A stretch of 42,439 nucleotides of DNA from an uncultured Kiritimatiellota bacterium (GTDB lineage Bacteria > Verrucomicrobiota > Kiritimatiellia > RFP12 > UBA1067): assembly GCA_934621385.1 (NCBI GenBank), contig CAKTUI010000027.1, positions 1 to 42,439 of the forward strand, written 5' to 3'. Below the pieces are notes generated by a model, which was not told the origin of the DNA, did not search any database, and worked only from the letters and a program-made list of their open reading frames with translations. How positions within the stretch are numbered: the stretch's first letter is position 1; each line of letters opens with the position of its first letter. The position numbers and the translations under genes were made by a program. This document shows positions 42,152 to 42,439 of this stretch, in pieces.

Positions 42152-42208
42152 GTCTAACTTTGCTCGCCCGAAGCTGTCTAACTTTCTTCGCTCCAAAAGT
42201 CTAACTTT
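42152..42208 (+). repeat. Three direct repeats of GTCTAACTTT (transposon-end-like)
   Basis: GTCTAACTTT occurs at 42152-42161, 42176-42185 and 42199-42208, spacings 24 and 23 bp. Repeated short sites like these are typical transposase-binding sites near the end of an element and may belong to the remnant at 41505. Neither the 41999-42151 gap nor the sequence from 42209 to the window end contains a gene I can recognise. Confidence 0.55.
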
Positions 42209-42439
42209 GAACGTCGGCCAACACCTGTTGATTTCCCCCTTGACATGGGGTGTCGTGTAGTTTTCAAAACAGGGCTGTTCCGCCAATTGCGAACCGCTTG
42301 ATTTTATTGAGTTTTTGTTTCGTAGCAAGCTTGTCGGGAGTCCTGTTTTGCTCGGATTCAGCCGTGTCGTTATCAAAACCGGACTATCGTGGCCTCGTCG
42401 GAGTTGTCCTTTGGGCGCTTTCTGTCCGTGAACAGAACG

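Noticed and set aside
42240..42268. Promoter with TTGACA at 42240-42245
   Set aside because: The -35 is perfect but no acceptable -10 box lies 16-18 bp downstream, and no gene follows in the window.
41330..42376. 348-codon minus-strand open frame at the end of the window
   Set aside because: It runs through both transposase fragments in the wrong frame and has an unnatural composition.

Overview
The window looks like chromosome of a Gram-negative bacterium of the PVC group, most likely a Kiritimatiellota/Verrucomicrobiota member of a gut or other anaerobic community. This is inferred from the mix of a fused SecD-SecF, a gliding-type ABC operon with a DUF4340 protein, SUMF1-domain secreted proteins beside a GH71-type glycosidase, a BatD-like protein and thrombospondin-type-3 repeats. 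No rRNA or tRNA gene was seen, so the assignment is tentative.

Layout. (1) 0-4.0 kb, visibly AT-richer than what follows: a restriction-modification island with a C5 cytosine methyltransferase, a candidate restriction enzyme built from two copies of one domain, and a short RadC. (2) 4.0-13.8 kb: an FMN-binding split-barrel protein, then a very large secreted protein with Ca-binding repeats and a C-terminal caspase-like His/Cys domain, followed by a tandem family of secreted proteins of unknown function. One member is duplicated almost perfectly (707 bp, 2 differences seen) and truncated at a palindrome. A frameshifted helicase remnant closes the region. (3) 14.2-31.6 kb: housekeeping genes in tight operons: secDF; prfB-dciA-like-substrate-binding protein-tsaB; Gld-type ABC transporter-DUF4340; exbB-exbD-tonB-batD; queC-rsmD-queF-murE-like. 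(4) 31.6-35.0 kb, minus strand: a surface-polysaccharide cluster (glycosyltransferase, flippase, RgpF-type transferase) whose last gene contains a run of 12 C residues. (5) 35.0-42.4 kb, again AT-richer up to about 41.3 kb: intergenic repeats, a short secreted protein split by a G8 tract, a double-SUMF1 protein, a GH71-like glycosidase, and nested transposase remnants.

Most unusual features. Two intergenic arrays (13872-14061 and 35246-35399) hold partly palindromic elements whose centres repeat exactly every 22 bp, while the element sequence changes between and even within arrays. Two homopolymer tracts look like phase-variation switches in envelope or secreted genes. The restriction-enzyme candidate pairs an apparently dead copy with a live copy of the same nuclease-like domain. 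The caspase-like gene and its tandem family of small secreted neighbours may be an undescribed secreted system. Promoters here share a clear TATAAT box, and two of them lie so close to the ATG that the mRNA is probably leaderless.
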